In this document: positions 34,026 through 44,200 of the stretch, piece by piece | How positions within the stretch are numbered: the stretch's first letter is position 1 | Layout: the number at the start of each line of letters is the position of its first letter | Source of the DNA: an uncultured Spartobacteria bacterium | Lineage (GTDB): Bacteria; Verrucomicrobiota; Verrucomicrobiia; Chthoniobacterales; JAATET01 | Reading direction: 5' to 3' | NCBI GenBank assembly: GCA_938011325.1 | Contig: CALLUD010000006.1 | Location: 496,001 to 560,000, forward strand | Length of the DNA stretch: 64,000 bases | Made by a program: the position numbers and the translations under genes | Notes under the pieces: model-generated | Database searches by the model: none | Seen by the model: only the letters and a program-made list of their open reading frames with translations | What the model was told of the DNA's origin: nothing

Positions 34026-35453
34026 GTGACGCCAATGCCACGTCCGCCCAGGTCCTTCTCAAATCGCCGCCTGCCGCGGCGGCGCAGAAAGGGGCGCTCC
34101 GGACCATTTACGTGGTTCATCGTCATCGTCGGGGTGCTGAGCGCGGTTGCACTCACCCTCTACGGGCTGCTGCGCGGCGGGTTTGGGCCCGGCGCACACT
34201 CCGAGTGGCTCGAACTTTCCCGCGAGCTCGAAGCCGCCGGCGAGCCGATCTATTTCGACGATGTCATTCCGCGCGAGCTTCCGGCGGATCAAAATTTCTT
34301 TGGAAGCGATTTGTTCAAGGGACTCGAAACCGGCACGCCCGGTTCGGAGCTTCTCCAGCGAGCGCTCAACCCCGGTGGCGGACTCTCGGTAAGTTCCCTG
34401 CTCGGCGCCGCATCGAAGGGCAACGGCGCGAGCCTCGAGGCGATCGCGAAAATGATGCGCGATGCCGGACTCGATCGGACGAAGCGCGAATACCTCCTCG
34501 CCGGCGACCGCATCATCGCGGTCATGCGCGACCTCAATCTCGATTTTTCGCCGCTCGTCGAGCTTGCGGATCGCCCGGGCTCGCGTTTCCCCATCGACTA
34601 CAGCACACCATTTCCCGAGTTGCAGCATCTGCGCCATATCGAGGCGCTTGGCGACTGGCTCGCCATCCAGGCGATCGCTCGAATTTCCACCGGAAACTCC
34701 GAGGCCGCGACCGTGGACCTGATGCTCCTGTGGCGCCTCGCCGACTCGGTCGCGACGGAACCGTTTCTCGAATCGCAACGCGTGCGCCGACGGCTGCTTG
34801 CGATGTTCGCAGGCTGCGTGCGCGTCGGCATCGCATGGGGCGCGTGGTCGAGCGAGGAACTCGCCCAGTTCTCCCAATCGCTGGAGCGGGCCATGTTGCT
34901 GACCGACCTCGGCTGGGCGCTTCGCGGCGAGCGTGCGCAACTCAACTCCGTCGTGCAGGCGGCGCTCTCCGGCAAGGCGCCGGCGGCCACGGAGGTGCTC
35001 CAAAACTGGCTTGGCGGCGATCTCGTCAAACTCAACGCCCGCGGCGTTCGCAGCCGGCAGGTGCTGGCCAACAAGGCGCTGCAGCAAATGCTCGATCAAC
35101 TCGCCGACGGCGACGGCATCAGCCCCGCAGCCCTCACGCCTCCGGAGTCCATGCCGCTCCCTGCCGAGGTGCGCGGGCATTTCGCGAGGCTTGCGGAGGA
35201 GGCCCGCGTGTTCGCGCAAATCCAGACCTACCTCGTGCAGGCTCAGATCGCATGTGCGCTGGAGCGTTATCATTTCGACCACGGCAGGTATCCGGAAACG
35301 CTCGACGCGCTTGAACCGGACTATCTTCCATCCGTCCCGAAGGATCCCGTGAGCGGCCGGCCGATGGACTTTCAGCTCGATCCCGAGCACAGCTACCGCC
35401 TGATCTCGGTCGGCTGGCAGGACGGAAAACCGTGGATCTGGACGCGTGACTAG
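34026..35453 (+). CDS. Membrane-anchored protein, unknown (GspG-like C-terminal motif)
   Basis: 475 residues from GTG (ATG alternative at 34035). Very basic N-terminus (RRLPRRRRKGR), one membrane helix at about 28-50, then a long, mostly helical extracytoplasmic domain. The end (YHFDHGRYPETLDALEPDYL, then LPSVPKDPVSGRPMDF and SVG) resembles the C-terminal calcium-loop region of pseudopilin GspG-type proteins, though no pilin N-terminus is present. The family is common in Verrucomicrobiota and often sits near sigma factor genes. Function unknown; a decayed copy lies just upstream. Confidence 0.75.
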   Translation: MTPMPRPPRSFSNRRLPRRRRKGRSGPFTWFIVIVGVLSAVALTLYGLLRGGFGPGAHSEWLELSRELEAAGEPIYFDDVIPRELPADQNFFGSDLFKGLETGTPGSELLQRALNPGGGLSVSSLLGAASKGNGASLEAIAKMMRDAGLDRTKREYLLAGDRIIAVMRDLNLDFSPLVELADRPGSRFPIDYSTPFPELQHLRHIEALGDWLAIQAIARISTGNSEAATVDLMLLWRLADSVATEPFLESQRVRRRLLAMFAGCVRVGIAWGAWSSEELAQFSQSLERAMLLTDLGWALRGERAQLNSVVQAALSGKAPAATEVLQNWLGGDLVKLNARGVRSRQVLANKALQQMLDQLADGDGISPAALTPPESMPLPAEVRGHFARLAEEARVFAQIQTYLVQAQIACALERYHFDHGRYPETLDALEPDYLPSVPKDPVSGRPMDFQLDPEHSYRLISVGWQDGKPWIWTRD

Positions 35454-35550
35454 GAGCCGGTTGCGGTTGCCATGCCCGGCGGTTCTTCGCATAGTCCCGC
35501 GAGGCTGCGGTGATCACAGCGATGCGCCGGAGCTCGAGAACCGACTGCCG

Positions 35551-37071
35551 ATGAATTATCCACCCCTTCGACGGATCGTCCTGAGCTTCCTGCTCATGCT
35601 GTTTATCGTGCCTGCGGCATTTGCCGACGCACCCGCCGGAGAGCCGCCAGCTTTTCCGCCGTCGCTCGAATCCTACGACGACGCCGACGCACCCAGCCTG
35701 ACGGCGAAGCTCTGGGGTCGCGTGAAGAAGGAGCCGTTCAATCTCGTCGCGACACTCCTCTTCCTCGGCGCCATTCTCCACACGTTCATGGCCTCGCGTT
35801 TCCTCGGGCTCGCGCACAAATACCAGCACGAATTCGAGGCGCTGAATGAACACGAGCCACGCGAGCGGCACGGAAATCCCATCACCCACAAACGTGACCG
35901 CCTCCAGTTCAAGGCGCAGCTCTTCCATTTCCTCGGCGAGGTCGAGGCCGTGTTCGGCATCTGGGTGGTGCCGCTCGCCATCGCAATGGTCTTCTTCAAG
36001 GGCTGGGGCACCATGGTTCACTACATCGACACCGTGAACTACACGGAGCCCATCTTCGTGGTCGTCATCATGGCCATCGCCAGTTCGCGACCGGTGCTCC
36101 TTTTCGCGGAAAGCTGCCTCGCCAAAGTCGCCGCGCTGGGCAAAGGCACGCCCGCCGCGTGGTGGCTGTCGATCCTGACCATCGGCCCGATCCTCGGATC
36201 CTTCATCACCGAGCCTGCGGCGATGACCATCTGCGCACTCCTGCTCGTCGAGCGGTTCTACCAGCTCCAGCCCTCGATGAAATTGCGCTACGCAACGCTC
36301 GGGCTCCTCTTCGTCAACATCTCGGTCGGCGGCACGCTCACCCATTTCGCGGCGCCACCCGTCGTCATGGTCGCCGGCGCGTGGGGCTGGGACTTCGGTT
36401 ACATGCTCGGCAATTTTGGGTGGAAGGCTGTCATCGGCATCATCGTCGCCAACGTGATCTACTTCCTCATTTTCCGGAAGGAGCTCGCGGCAATGACCAA
36501 TCCCCCCGGCATCGACGACGACAATGTTCGCCGTCCCGTGCCGCTCGGGATCACGCTCATCCACATTGGCTTCATCGGCTGGACGGTGCTCAATGCCCAT
36601 CACCCCGCGCTCGTCGTGCTGGGCCTCCTGTTCTTCCTCGCCTTCGTGCTCGCGACCGAGCGAAACCAGGATCCCATTCGCCTGCGCGGCCCCATGCTCG
36701 TCGGCTTCTTCCTCGCCGCGCTGGTGATTCACGGCGGCTGCCAGAAATGGTGGATCGCACCCGTGCTCGGCAGCCTCTCGGAGTGGCCGCTCATGATCGG
36801 CGCCACGGTCCTCACCGCCTTCAACGACAACGCCGCGATCACCTACCTCGCCTCGCTTGTGCCCGATTTCGGCCCCGGGCTGAAATACGCGGTCGTGGCC
36901 GGCGCGGTCACCGGCGGCGGACTCACCGTCATCGCCAATGCGCCCAACCCGGCCGGGCAGTCCATCCTCGGAAAATATTTTGGCAACGAAGGAATCCACC
37001 CCGGAGGCCTCTTTTTGGCGGCCATCCTGCCCACGGTGATCATGGGCGCCGCCTTCATGCTCCTTGGTTAG
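35551..37071 (+). CDS. Putative Na+/H+ antiporter (Na_H_antiport_2 family)
   Basis: 506 residues. Cleavable signal or first helix (SFLLMLFIVPAAFADAP), then about ten membrane helices with ITKRD-type charged loop near residue 110 and conserved GGTLTHFAAPPVVMVAGAWGW and FNDNAAITYLASL segments, which fit family PF07399. Likely secondary Na+/H+ exchange. The ATG at 35551 is used because the longer open frame lies over the upstream gene end and adds a non-family tail. 147 bases before sucA. Confidence 0.82.
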   Translation: MNYPPLRRIVLSFLLMLFIVPAAFADAPAGEPPAFPPSLESYDDADAPSLTAKLWGRVKKEPFNLVATLLFLGAILHTFMASRFLGLAHKYQHEFEALNEHEPRERHGNPITHKRDRLQFKAQLFHFLGEVEAVFGIWVVPLAIAMVFFKGWGTMVHYIDTVNYTEPIFVVVIMAIASSRPVLLFAESCLAKVAALGKGTPAAWWLSILTIGPILGSFITEPAAMTICALLLVERFYQLQPSMKLRYATLGLLFVNISVGGTLTHFAAPPVVMVAGAWGWDFGYMLGNFGWKAVIGIIVANVIYFLIFRKELAAMTNPPGIDDDNVRRPVPLGITLIHIGFIGWTVLNAHHPALVVLGLLFFLAFVLATERNQDPIRLRGPMLVGFFLAALVIHGGCQKWWIAPVLGSLSEWPLMIGATVLTAFNDNAAITYLASLVPDFGPGLKYAVVAGAVTGGGLTVIANAPNPAGQSILGKYFGNEGIHPGGLFLAAILPTVIMGAAFMLLG

Positions 37072-37154
37072 GACCAGTCAAGGGATCGGGGAAAAGCCGG
37101 ACTTCGAGAGAAATCTCAACAGCTGCTTGCTCCCTCGCGAAGTTTTGCCCACAT

Positions 37155-37212
37155 TGCAAGGAATCGACCCCGGCCCAGCAAGCCGGGGTTCCGTCTCTCG
37201 GCAATCCTTGCA
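37155..37212 (+). promoter_or_regulatory. Structured leader upstream of sucA
   Basis: Nested inverted repeats: an outer pair TGCAAGGA (37155-37162) / TCCTTGCA (37205-37212) and an inner hairpin ACCCCGGC (37167-37174) / GCCGGGGT (37182-37189) with a 7-base loop. The sucA ATG at 37219 follows six bases later. No Shine-Dalgarno is seen close to that ATG, so the fold may bear on translation. It could also be a terminator for the upstream antiporter gene; the outer pair argues against a simple one. Confidence 0.5.
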
Positions 37213-37218
37213 TCATCG

Positions 37219-39999
37219 ATGAACAGTTCTTTTACCGCCCGTTGGAACGAGGCGTTGATCGACGACAATTACGAACTTTGGCGTCAGAATCCCAATTCCG
37301 TAACCCCAGATTGGGCTGCATTTTTCGAAGGGTTTGAACTCGGCTGCGCGAAGCCGCACAGGAATGGCGCTCCCATTGCGGGCGCCGCGCCCGTCAGCGA
37401 CACGGGCGGCATCGCATCCACTTCGCTGGAGACCCGCGTCGAGGGACTTGTTTACGCATATCGCACGCTCGGGCACTCCATCGCGAAGCTCGATCCGCTT
37501 TCGCCCGAGCCGCCGGAAAATCCGATGCTGTCGCTGAAGGAGCTGGGCTTCTCCGAGAAGGACCTCGACACGACCGTCTCGTCGAAATTTTTCCGCGACA
37601 GCAAGCCGATGAAGCTCCGCGACATGATCGCCGAGCTGAAGAGCATTTACAGCGACACGATCGGCGCGGAGTTCATGCACATCCAGGACCCGAAGATCCG
37701 GAACTGGGTGCGCCACCGCATGGAAAATCGCGTGGATTGGGCAAAGCACGACGCGCCCATCCAGCGGGAGGTTTACCGCAAGCTCCTCGAGGCCGAGGAA
37801 TTCGAGCAGTTCCTGCACACGAAATACCAGGGCAACAAGCGCTTCTCGCTCGAAGGCGGTGAGGCGCTCATCGTCGCGCTCGACGCCGTGCTGCGCAACT
37901 GTCCCAAGCGCGGCATCAAGGAAATCGTCATGGGCATGGCCCATCGCGGCCGTCTCAACGTGCTCGCGAACTTCCTCGATAAGCCGCTGAAGATGATCTT
38001 CAACGAGTTCTCCGAGAACTACGTGCCGGACTCGGTCGGCGGCAGTGGCGACGTGAAGTATCACCTCGGCTACGAAACCGTGCGCAAGCTCCCCGACGGC
38101 TACGAGGTGCGCATCAATCTCGCCGCGAACCCCAGTCACCTCGAGGCGGTCGACCCGGTCGTCCAGGGCAAGGCCCGCGCCCGGCAGCGCGTTCTCGAGG
38201 ACACCGAGCATCGCAAGAAAGTCCTGCCGCTCCTCGTGCATGGCGACGCGGCATTCATTGGCCAGGGCGTTGTTGCCGAGACGTTCAACATGTCGCAGCT
38301 CCCGGGCTACCGGACCGGCGGCACGTTGCACATCGTGGTGAACAACCAGATCGGCTTCACCACGCTGCCGAGCGACGGCCGCTCGACCCGCTACTGCACG
38401 GACGGCGCAAAGATGATCGAAGCGCCGATTTTCCACGTGAACGGCGAGGACCCCCTTGCGGTCATTCAGGTCGCCGAGATCGCCACGGAATTCCGGCAGG
38501 AGTTTGGCCGCGATGTCGTCATCGACATCTACTGCTACCGCCGCCATGGCCACAACGAGCTCGACGAGCCCACGTTCACCCAGCCGAACCTTTACAAGAA
38601 GATCAGCGAGCACCGGCGGCTCAGCGAAATTTTCGCCGATGAAATCCTCAGCCTCGGCGTGATCTCACGCGACGAGCTCGAGGACATCGAGACCGAAACG
38701 ATCGCGGAACTCGAAGCGGCCCTTGCCGAAGTGAAGGCGAGCGAAAAGGCCGCCGCCGAAAAGAACAAGTTGAAAGCGGAGCTCGAGGGCTCCACCGCGA
38801 TCTTCCAGCCACCCTATTCGCACGAGCCGATCGATACGTCGATCACACCCGAGACGCTCGAGCTGCTCGTATCGGCGCTCACCACGGTGCCCGAGAATTT
38901 CAAGCTTCTGCCGAAGCTGCGACGCATCCTCATCGAGCGACGCCGCAAGGTGTGGCGCGATGGCGGCCCCTACGACTGGGCCTTCGCCGAGGCACTCGCC
39001 TTCGGCTCGCTGCTTCACGAGGGCACACCGGTGCGCCTCTCCGGGCAGGACAGCCGCCGCGGCACCTTCAGCCAGCGACTGAGCGTGCTTTACGATGAGG
39101 AAACGCGCGAGCGTTACATCCCGTTGAACCATATCCGCGAGGGCCAGGCGCGGTTCTGCGTTTACAACAGCCCGCTGTCGGAATACGCCGTCCTCGGCTT
39201 CGACTACGGCTACTCGCTCGATTACCCGTCCATGCTCTGCCTCTGGGAGGCGCAATTTGGCGATTTCGCGAACGGCGCGCAGATCATCATCGACCAGTTC
39301 ATCGCCTCCTCGGAGGCAAAATGGCAGCGTCCCAGCTCGATCGTGATGCTCCTGCCGCACGGCTACGAAGGCCAGGGACCGGAGCACTCCAGCGCGCGTC
39401 TCGAGCGGTTTCTGCAGCTCTGCGCCGAGGACAACATGCAGGTCTGCAACCTCACGACGCCGGCGCAGTATTTCCACGTGTTGCGCCGCCAGATGCACCG
39501 CAAATATCGCAAGCCGCTCGTGATCATGACCCCGAAGAGCCTGCTCCGACTCGAGCAGGCGGTTTCCCGGGCGGAGGACTTCACGAACTCGCGTTTCTAC
39601 GAGATCCTCGAAGGCTCGAAACCGGCGGACCCGAAGAAGGTCGACCGCGTGATCCTTTGCTCCGGCAAGGTCTTTTACGACCTGCAGAAATATCGCGAGG
39701 AAAATGGTCTCACCGACTCGACGGCGATCGTGCGCATCGAGCAGATTTATCCGCTCTATCGCGAGAAGCTTCGCAAGACGGTCGAGCCCTATCTCGCCAG
39801 CGCAAAGACGGTCATCTGGTGCCAGGAGGAGCCCCAAAACATGGGTGCGTGGTTCTTCCTCGCCTACCGGCTTGCCGACCTGCTCGAGCGTCCGATCAAA
39901 TACGCCGGCCGCAAACCCGCCGCGAGTCCCGCAGCCGGGTCGATCGCGATGCACAAGAAAGAGCAGGCCGCGCTGGTCAAGGACGCGTTCACCCTTTAA
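37219..39999 (+). CDS. sucA: 2-oxoglutarate dehydrogenase E1 component
   Basis: Decarboxylates 2-oxoglutarate using thiamin diphosphate and passes succinyl to the E2 lipoyl arm (TCA cycle). 926 residues, close to the usual ~930. N-terminal NYELWRQNPNSVTPDWAAFF, TPP region GMAHRGRLNVLANF, HGDAAFIGQGVVAETFNMS and the conserved CYRRHGHNELDEP. The ATG at 37219 gives the family N-terminus; no clear Shine-Dalgarno precedes it. Followed 18 bases after its stop by sucB; no lpd gene is nearby. Confidence 0.96.
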   Translation: MNSSFTARWNEALIDDNYELWRQNPNSVTPDWAAFFEGFELGCAKPHRNGAPIAGAAPVSDTGGIASTSLETRVEGLVYAYRTLGHSIAKLDPLSPEPPENPMLSLKELGFSEKDLDTTVSSKFFRDSKPMKLRDMIAELKSIYSDTIGAEFMHIQDPKIRNWVRHRMENRVDWAKHDAPIQREVYRKLLEAEEFEQFLHTKYQGNKRFSLEGGEALIVALDAVLRNCPKRGIKEIVMGMAHRGRLNVLANFLDKPLKMIFNEFSENYVPDSVGGSGDVKYHLGYETVRKLPDGYEVRINLAANPSHLEAVDPVVQGKARARQRVLEDTEHRKKVLPLLVHGDAAFIGQGVVAETFNMSQLPGYRTGGTLHIVVNNQIGFTTLPSDGRSTRYCTDGAKMIEAPIFHVNGEDPLAVIQVAEIATEFRQEFGRDVVIDIYCYRRHGHNELDEPTFTQPNLYKKISEHRRLSEIFADEILSLGVISRDELEDIETETIAELEAALAEVKASEKAAAEKNKLKAELEGSTAIFQPPYSHEPIDTSITPETLELLVSALTTVPENFKLLPKLRRILIERRRKVWRDGGPYDWAFAEALAFGSLLHEGTPVRLSGQDSRRGTFSQRLSVLYDEETRERYIPLNHIREGQARFCVYNSPLSEYAVLGFDYGYSLDYPSMLCLWEAQFGDFANGAQIIIDQFIASSEAKWQRPSSIVMLLPHGYEGQGPEHSSARLERFLQLCAEDNMQVCNLTTPAQYFHVLRRQMHRKYRKPLVIMTPKSLLRLEQAVSRAEDFTNSRFYEILEGSKPADPKKVDRVILCSGKVFYDLQKYREENGLTDSTAIVRIEQIYPLYREKLRKTVEPYLASAKTVIWCQEEPQNMGAWFFLAYRLADLLERPIKYAGRKPAASPAAGSIAMHKKEQAALVKDAFTL

Positions 40000-40017
40000 G
40001 AGTCGGAGCTTTCGCGC

Positions 40018-41145
40018 ATGAGCACCGAAGTCAAAGTCCCCGCAGTTGGCGAATCCATCACGTCTGGAGTCCTGTCCGTCTGGCACAAGAAGGACGGCGA
40101 AACCGTCACGTCGGGCGAAGTCATTTTCACGCTGGAAACGGACAAGGTGTCGTCCGAGGTGAACGCCCCGGAATCCGGTGTGCTGAAGATCCAGGTCGGC
40201 GAAGGTGAGGAGGTCAAGATCGGCCAGGTCGTGGCGACGATCGAGGAGGGCGGCGCAGCCCCCGCTCCGAAGGAGGAAAAGCCGGCCGCCAAGGCGAAGG
40301 AAGCCCCGAAGCCCGCCGAGAAGGCTCCCAAGCCGGAGAAGAAACCAGAGCCGGCACCCGCGGTCGCGGCCAAACCCGAGCCAAAGCCCGAGCCCGCACC
40401 GGAACCCCGGCCGCAGCCTGCTGCGAGCGCGCCGAAGAGCGACGACCCGCGCACGACCCGCAAAAAGCTCTCCCCGCTGCGCCGCAAGATCGCGACCCAG
40501 CTCGTCACCGCCCAGCATACGGCGGCGATCCTCACCACGTTCAACGAATGCGACATGAGCGCGGTGATGAAGCTGCGCAAGCAGATGCAGGAGGATTTCC
40601 AGGCGCGCCACGGCATCAAGCTCGGCTTCATGTCGTTCTTCATCAAAGCGACGGTCGATGCCTTGAAGGCTGTCCCCTCGATCAATTCGCGGATCGATGG
40701 CGACGACCTCGTCACCGCTCACTACTACGACATCGGCGTCGCCGTCGGCACGGAGCGCGGACTCATCGTCCCGGTCGTTCGCGACTGCGACCAGAAGTCG
40801 TTTGCCGAGATCGAGAAGGATCTCGCGGATTACGCGACAAAGGCCCGCGAAGGCAAGATTGCCCTCGAGGACCTGCAGGGCGGCGTCTTCACGATATCCA
40901 ACGGCGGCGTTTACGGCTCCCTGATGAGCACTCCGATCCTCAATCCGCCCCAAAGCGGAATCCTCGGAATGCACAAGATTCAGGAACGGCCCGTCGCGGA
41001 GAACGGCCAGGTCGTCATCCGGCCGATGATGTATCTCGCTCTCAGCTACGACCACCGTGTCGTGGATGGCAAGGAGGCGGTGACCTTCCTCGTGCGCGTG
41101 AAGGAATGCATCGAGAACCCGATGCGCCTTCTGTTAGGCGCTTAA
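40018..41145 (+). CDS. sucB: 2-oxoglutarate dehydrogenase E2 (dihydrolipoyl succinyltransferase) lacking the E3-binding domain
   Basis: Accepts succinyl from E1 and transfers it to CoA. 375 residues. Lipoyl domain 2-76 with the lipoylated Lys43 in ETDKVSSEV; a Pro/Ala/Lys/Glu linker ~78-144; catalytic domain ~145-375 with SYDHRVVDGKEA (His346, Asp350). The peripheral subunit-binding domain normally found between linker and catalytic core (GTGxxGRI-type motif) is absent, and the protein is ~30 residues short of typical bacterial SucB (~405). Animal E2o also lacks it. Operon partner sucA is directly upstream. Confidence 0.93.
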   Translation: MSTEVKVPAVGESITSGVLSVWHKKDGETVTSGEVIFTLETDKVSSEVNAPESGVLKIQVGEGEEVKIGQVVATIEEGGAAPAPKEEKPAAKAKEAPKPAEKAPKPEKKPEPAPAVAAKPEPKPEPAPEPRPQPAASAPKSDDPRTTRKKLSPLRRKIATQLVTAQHTAAILTTFNECDMSAVMKLRKQMQEDFQARHGIKLGFMSFFIKATVDALKAVPSINSRIDGDDLVTAHYYDIGVAVGTERGLIVPVVRDCDQKSFAEIEKDLADYATKAREGKIALEDLQGGVFTISNGGVYGSLMSTPILNPPQSGILGMHKIQERPVAENGQVVIRPMMYLALSYDHRVVDGKEAVTFLVRVKECIENPMRLLLGA

Positions 41146-41238
41146 AGAAAAAGATTGCATCTGCAATAATTATCGCTAGCGCGAACGACCGGCGCGGGTA
41201 GAGTGGGCCTGCCGCCCCCAACGGTTCCCCTACCCCGC

Positions 41239-44200
41239 ATGCCCCAGTCGTTCTGTCCGTCGACGCCGTCGATTTGTGCTGGCAAATCGATGCAGAGCAC
41301 CGTTGCAATCGTCGCCACGATCGTTTTTGCGCTCGCCCCGACACCCGGGAGAACTGCCGACCACGGCCTCGATTACGCGGAGCCCATCGGGCCGTTTCTG
41401 AACCATGTCTTTCCGTCCGAGGCACCGGGACCCGCCGGCAACTGGGTGGTCAAGCGGGTGTTTCCGAACCTCAACGTGGACCTGCCGACCTTTGCAGGGC
41501 CGTATCCAGGCACGAACAAGCTGCTCTTTGTCGAGAAGGACGGCCGCATTTTGATGTTCGAGAACACACCAAACGTCTCGCAGGGGGACGTGTTTCTCGA
41601 CATCCGAAGCCGCACTTACAGCAACAGCGACTCCGGGATGACCTATTTCGCGTTCCACCCGGAGTTTGGAGAGCCCGGGTCTCCGAATCGCGGCTACGTT
41701 TACGTCACCTACAAATACTCGCCCAACGGAGACAGCGGGGACCTTTCCTATTGGCGGCTTTCCCGTTTCAACGTTCCCGACGGCCAGCTCGCCGCAGACC
41801 CCGACAGTGAGCAGATTCTCATCCAGCAGTTCGACCGTCAGCAATGGCACGACTCGGGCTGTCTCATGTTCGGGCCGGATGGATTTCTCTACATCGGCAT
41901 CGGCGACGAAGGCGGCGCAAACGACCAATACAACGACTCGCAGAAAATCAACGACCGGCTCTTCTCGGGCATCCTGCGCATCGACGTCGACAAGAACCCC
42001 GCAAGGAGCCATCCGATCCGGCGTCAACCCCAGCGGCATCCGTCGCAGCCCGCCGGCTGGCCGGACAGCTTCACCGCCAACTATTACATTCCCAACGACA
42101 ATCCGTTCGTAAATCCCGACGGCAGCGTGCTGGAGGAGTTTTACGCGATCGGCCTTCGCAACCCGTATCGCTTCGCCTACGACCCGGCGACCGGCGAAAT
42201 CTGGTGCGGCGACGTCGGGCAGGACACCCGCGAGGAGGTCAACCACATCGTCGCCGGCGGCAACTATGGATGGGCGTTTCGCGAAGGCTTCGCTCCCGGC
42301 CCGAAATCGCCTCCTTCCACGATCATTGGCACGTTCACCGAACCGCTCTGGGATTACAACCGCATCCTCGGAAGCTGCGTTATTGGCGGGTATTTCTACT
42401 ACGGCAGCGAGCACCCGTCGCTGCGTGGAAAATACATCATCGTGGACAACACGAGCGGCCGCATCTGGGCGCTGAGCCGCAACAGCCCGACCACCGCCTC
42501 CGCGGAATATCTCACGAGCATGCCAAGTGGCGGCGTTTACAGCGGCACCTCCACCTGCCTCCAGATGCCCAACGGCGAGATTTACTTCGTCAAACTCGGC
42601 TCCGGCACGAAGGGGGAGATTTACAAACTCGCCCGCTCAGGAACCGCGGTGCCGGAGCCTCCCGCCCTGCTCTCCCAGACGGACGCCTTCGCCGACCTCG
42701 CAACCCTCACACCGGCCCCGGGCATCATCCCCTACACGGTGAATGCCCCGCTGTGGTCCGATGCCGCGTTGAAACGCCGCTGGATCGCGATTCCAAACGA
42801 CGGCAATCCCGACTCGCCCTCCGAGAAAATCGCGTTCGCGCCGGAGAGCGAATGGGATTTCCCGACCGGCACGGTGTTCATCAAGCACTTCGAGCTGGCC
42901 AACGATGAAAACAACCCGAACTCCGTGCGACGCCTCGAAACCCGTTTCCTGGTGATCAGCGAAAATGGCGAGCCCTACGGCGTGACGTATCGCTGGCGAC
43001 CCGACGGCTCCGATGCCGATCTCCTCAGTGACGGGCAGGAGGAAGCGATTTCGATCGCCCTGCAAGGTGGCGGCACCCGCGAGCAGGTGTGGTCGTATCC
43101 GAGCCGGGCAAACTGCATGCTTTGCCACAACTCGAACGCCAAATACGTCCTCGGCGTAAACACGCACCAGCTCAACGGCGACCTCACCTATCCGAAGACA
43201 GGCCGCACCGCCAATCAGCTCGCCACCCTCGCCCATCTCGGTTTCTTCGACGATGCCTATCACCCGGAACATCTCGATTACCTCCTGAAGTCCCGGAATC
43301 TCATCGAGGTCACCGCGCCGTTGGAGACACGCGTGCGGTCCTACATCGATTCCAACTGCGCGCAATGCCATCGCCCCGGCGGCGTGCGGGCGTTTTTCGA
43401 CGCTCGGTTCGTCACGCCCCTGCAAAACCAGAACCTCATCTGGGGCAAGGTCGAGAGCCAGTTCACCGGCGACCCGGAGGCCATCATTTATCCGGCCGAT
43501 CCGGTGCATTCGATCCTCTATCGTCGCGACGCCATTGTGGGCCCGAGACAGATGCCCCCGCTCGGCAAAAACATGGTGGATACCGAGTGGGTGACGGAAC
43601 TCGAGAACTGGATTCAGGGCCTTGGCACCGGGCCCGGCGTCGAATTGATCCTCGACGAATTCGAGCAATCCGGCGCGGCATGGATCGACGTGGTCTTCAC
43701 CCATTCGGTCACCGGTCTCACACTCGACGACTTCTACATTCGCGGTGGCACGCTGGACCAGCTCACCGGCTCCGGCGCCGAGTATCGGCTGAAGGTCACC
43801 CCGACATCGAAGGGCAAGGTTCGCGTCGAGCTGCCGCAGGGTCGTGCATTTGCCGACGGCGGGCTCCCCAACTACGCCTCGAACAAACTGGCCATCGACC
43901 CGCAGGAGCCGAGCCTCGCCACCTGGCTCAAGCTGGATGAATCCGCGGGCACCGTTGCCCACGACAGTTCGACCGGCAACAACGACGGCGCCATCACGAA
44001 CATCACCAACAACAACTGGATCGCGAACGGGAAATTCGATGGCGCGTTGCACTTCGACAATTCCGGCTCGCGCATCACGCTGGCAAATGTCCTCGGCCAC
44101 GACTTCACGATTTCGTTCTGGCTCCGGACGACGCAGAACTTCCCGGTCACCGACAATCCGATCAGCGGCGTTCCTTTGTTCTGGTCCGATGCGAGTGGAC

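Noticed and set aside
35134..36999. 621-codon minus-strand frame opposite the Na+/H+ antiporter
   Set aside because: Shadow of the antiporter gene; the plus frame has conserved membrane motifs.
38665..41055. Long open frame (796 codons) on the minus strand across sucA/sucB
   Set aside because: It lies opposite two strongly recognised genes; its composition is that expected of an antisense frame in GC-rich code, and no motif is seen.
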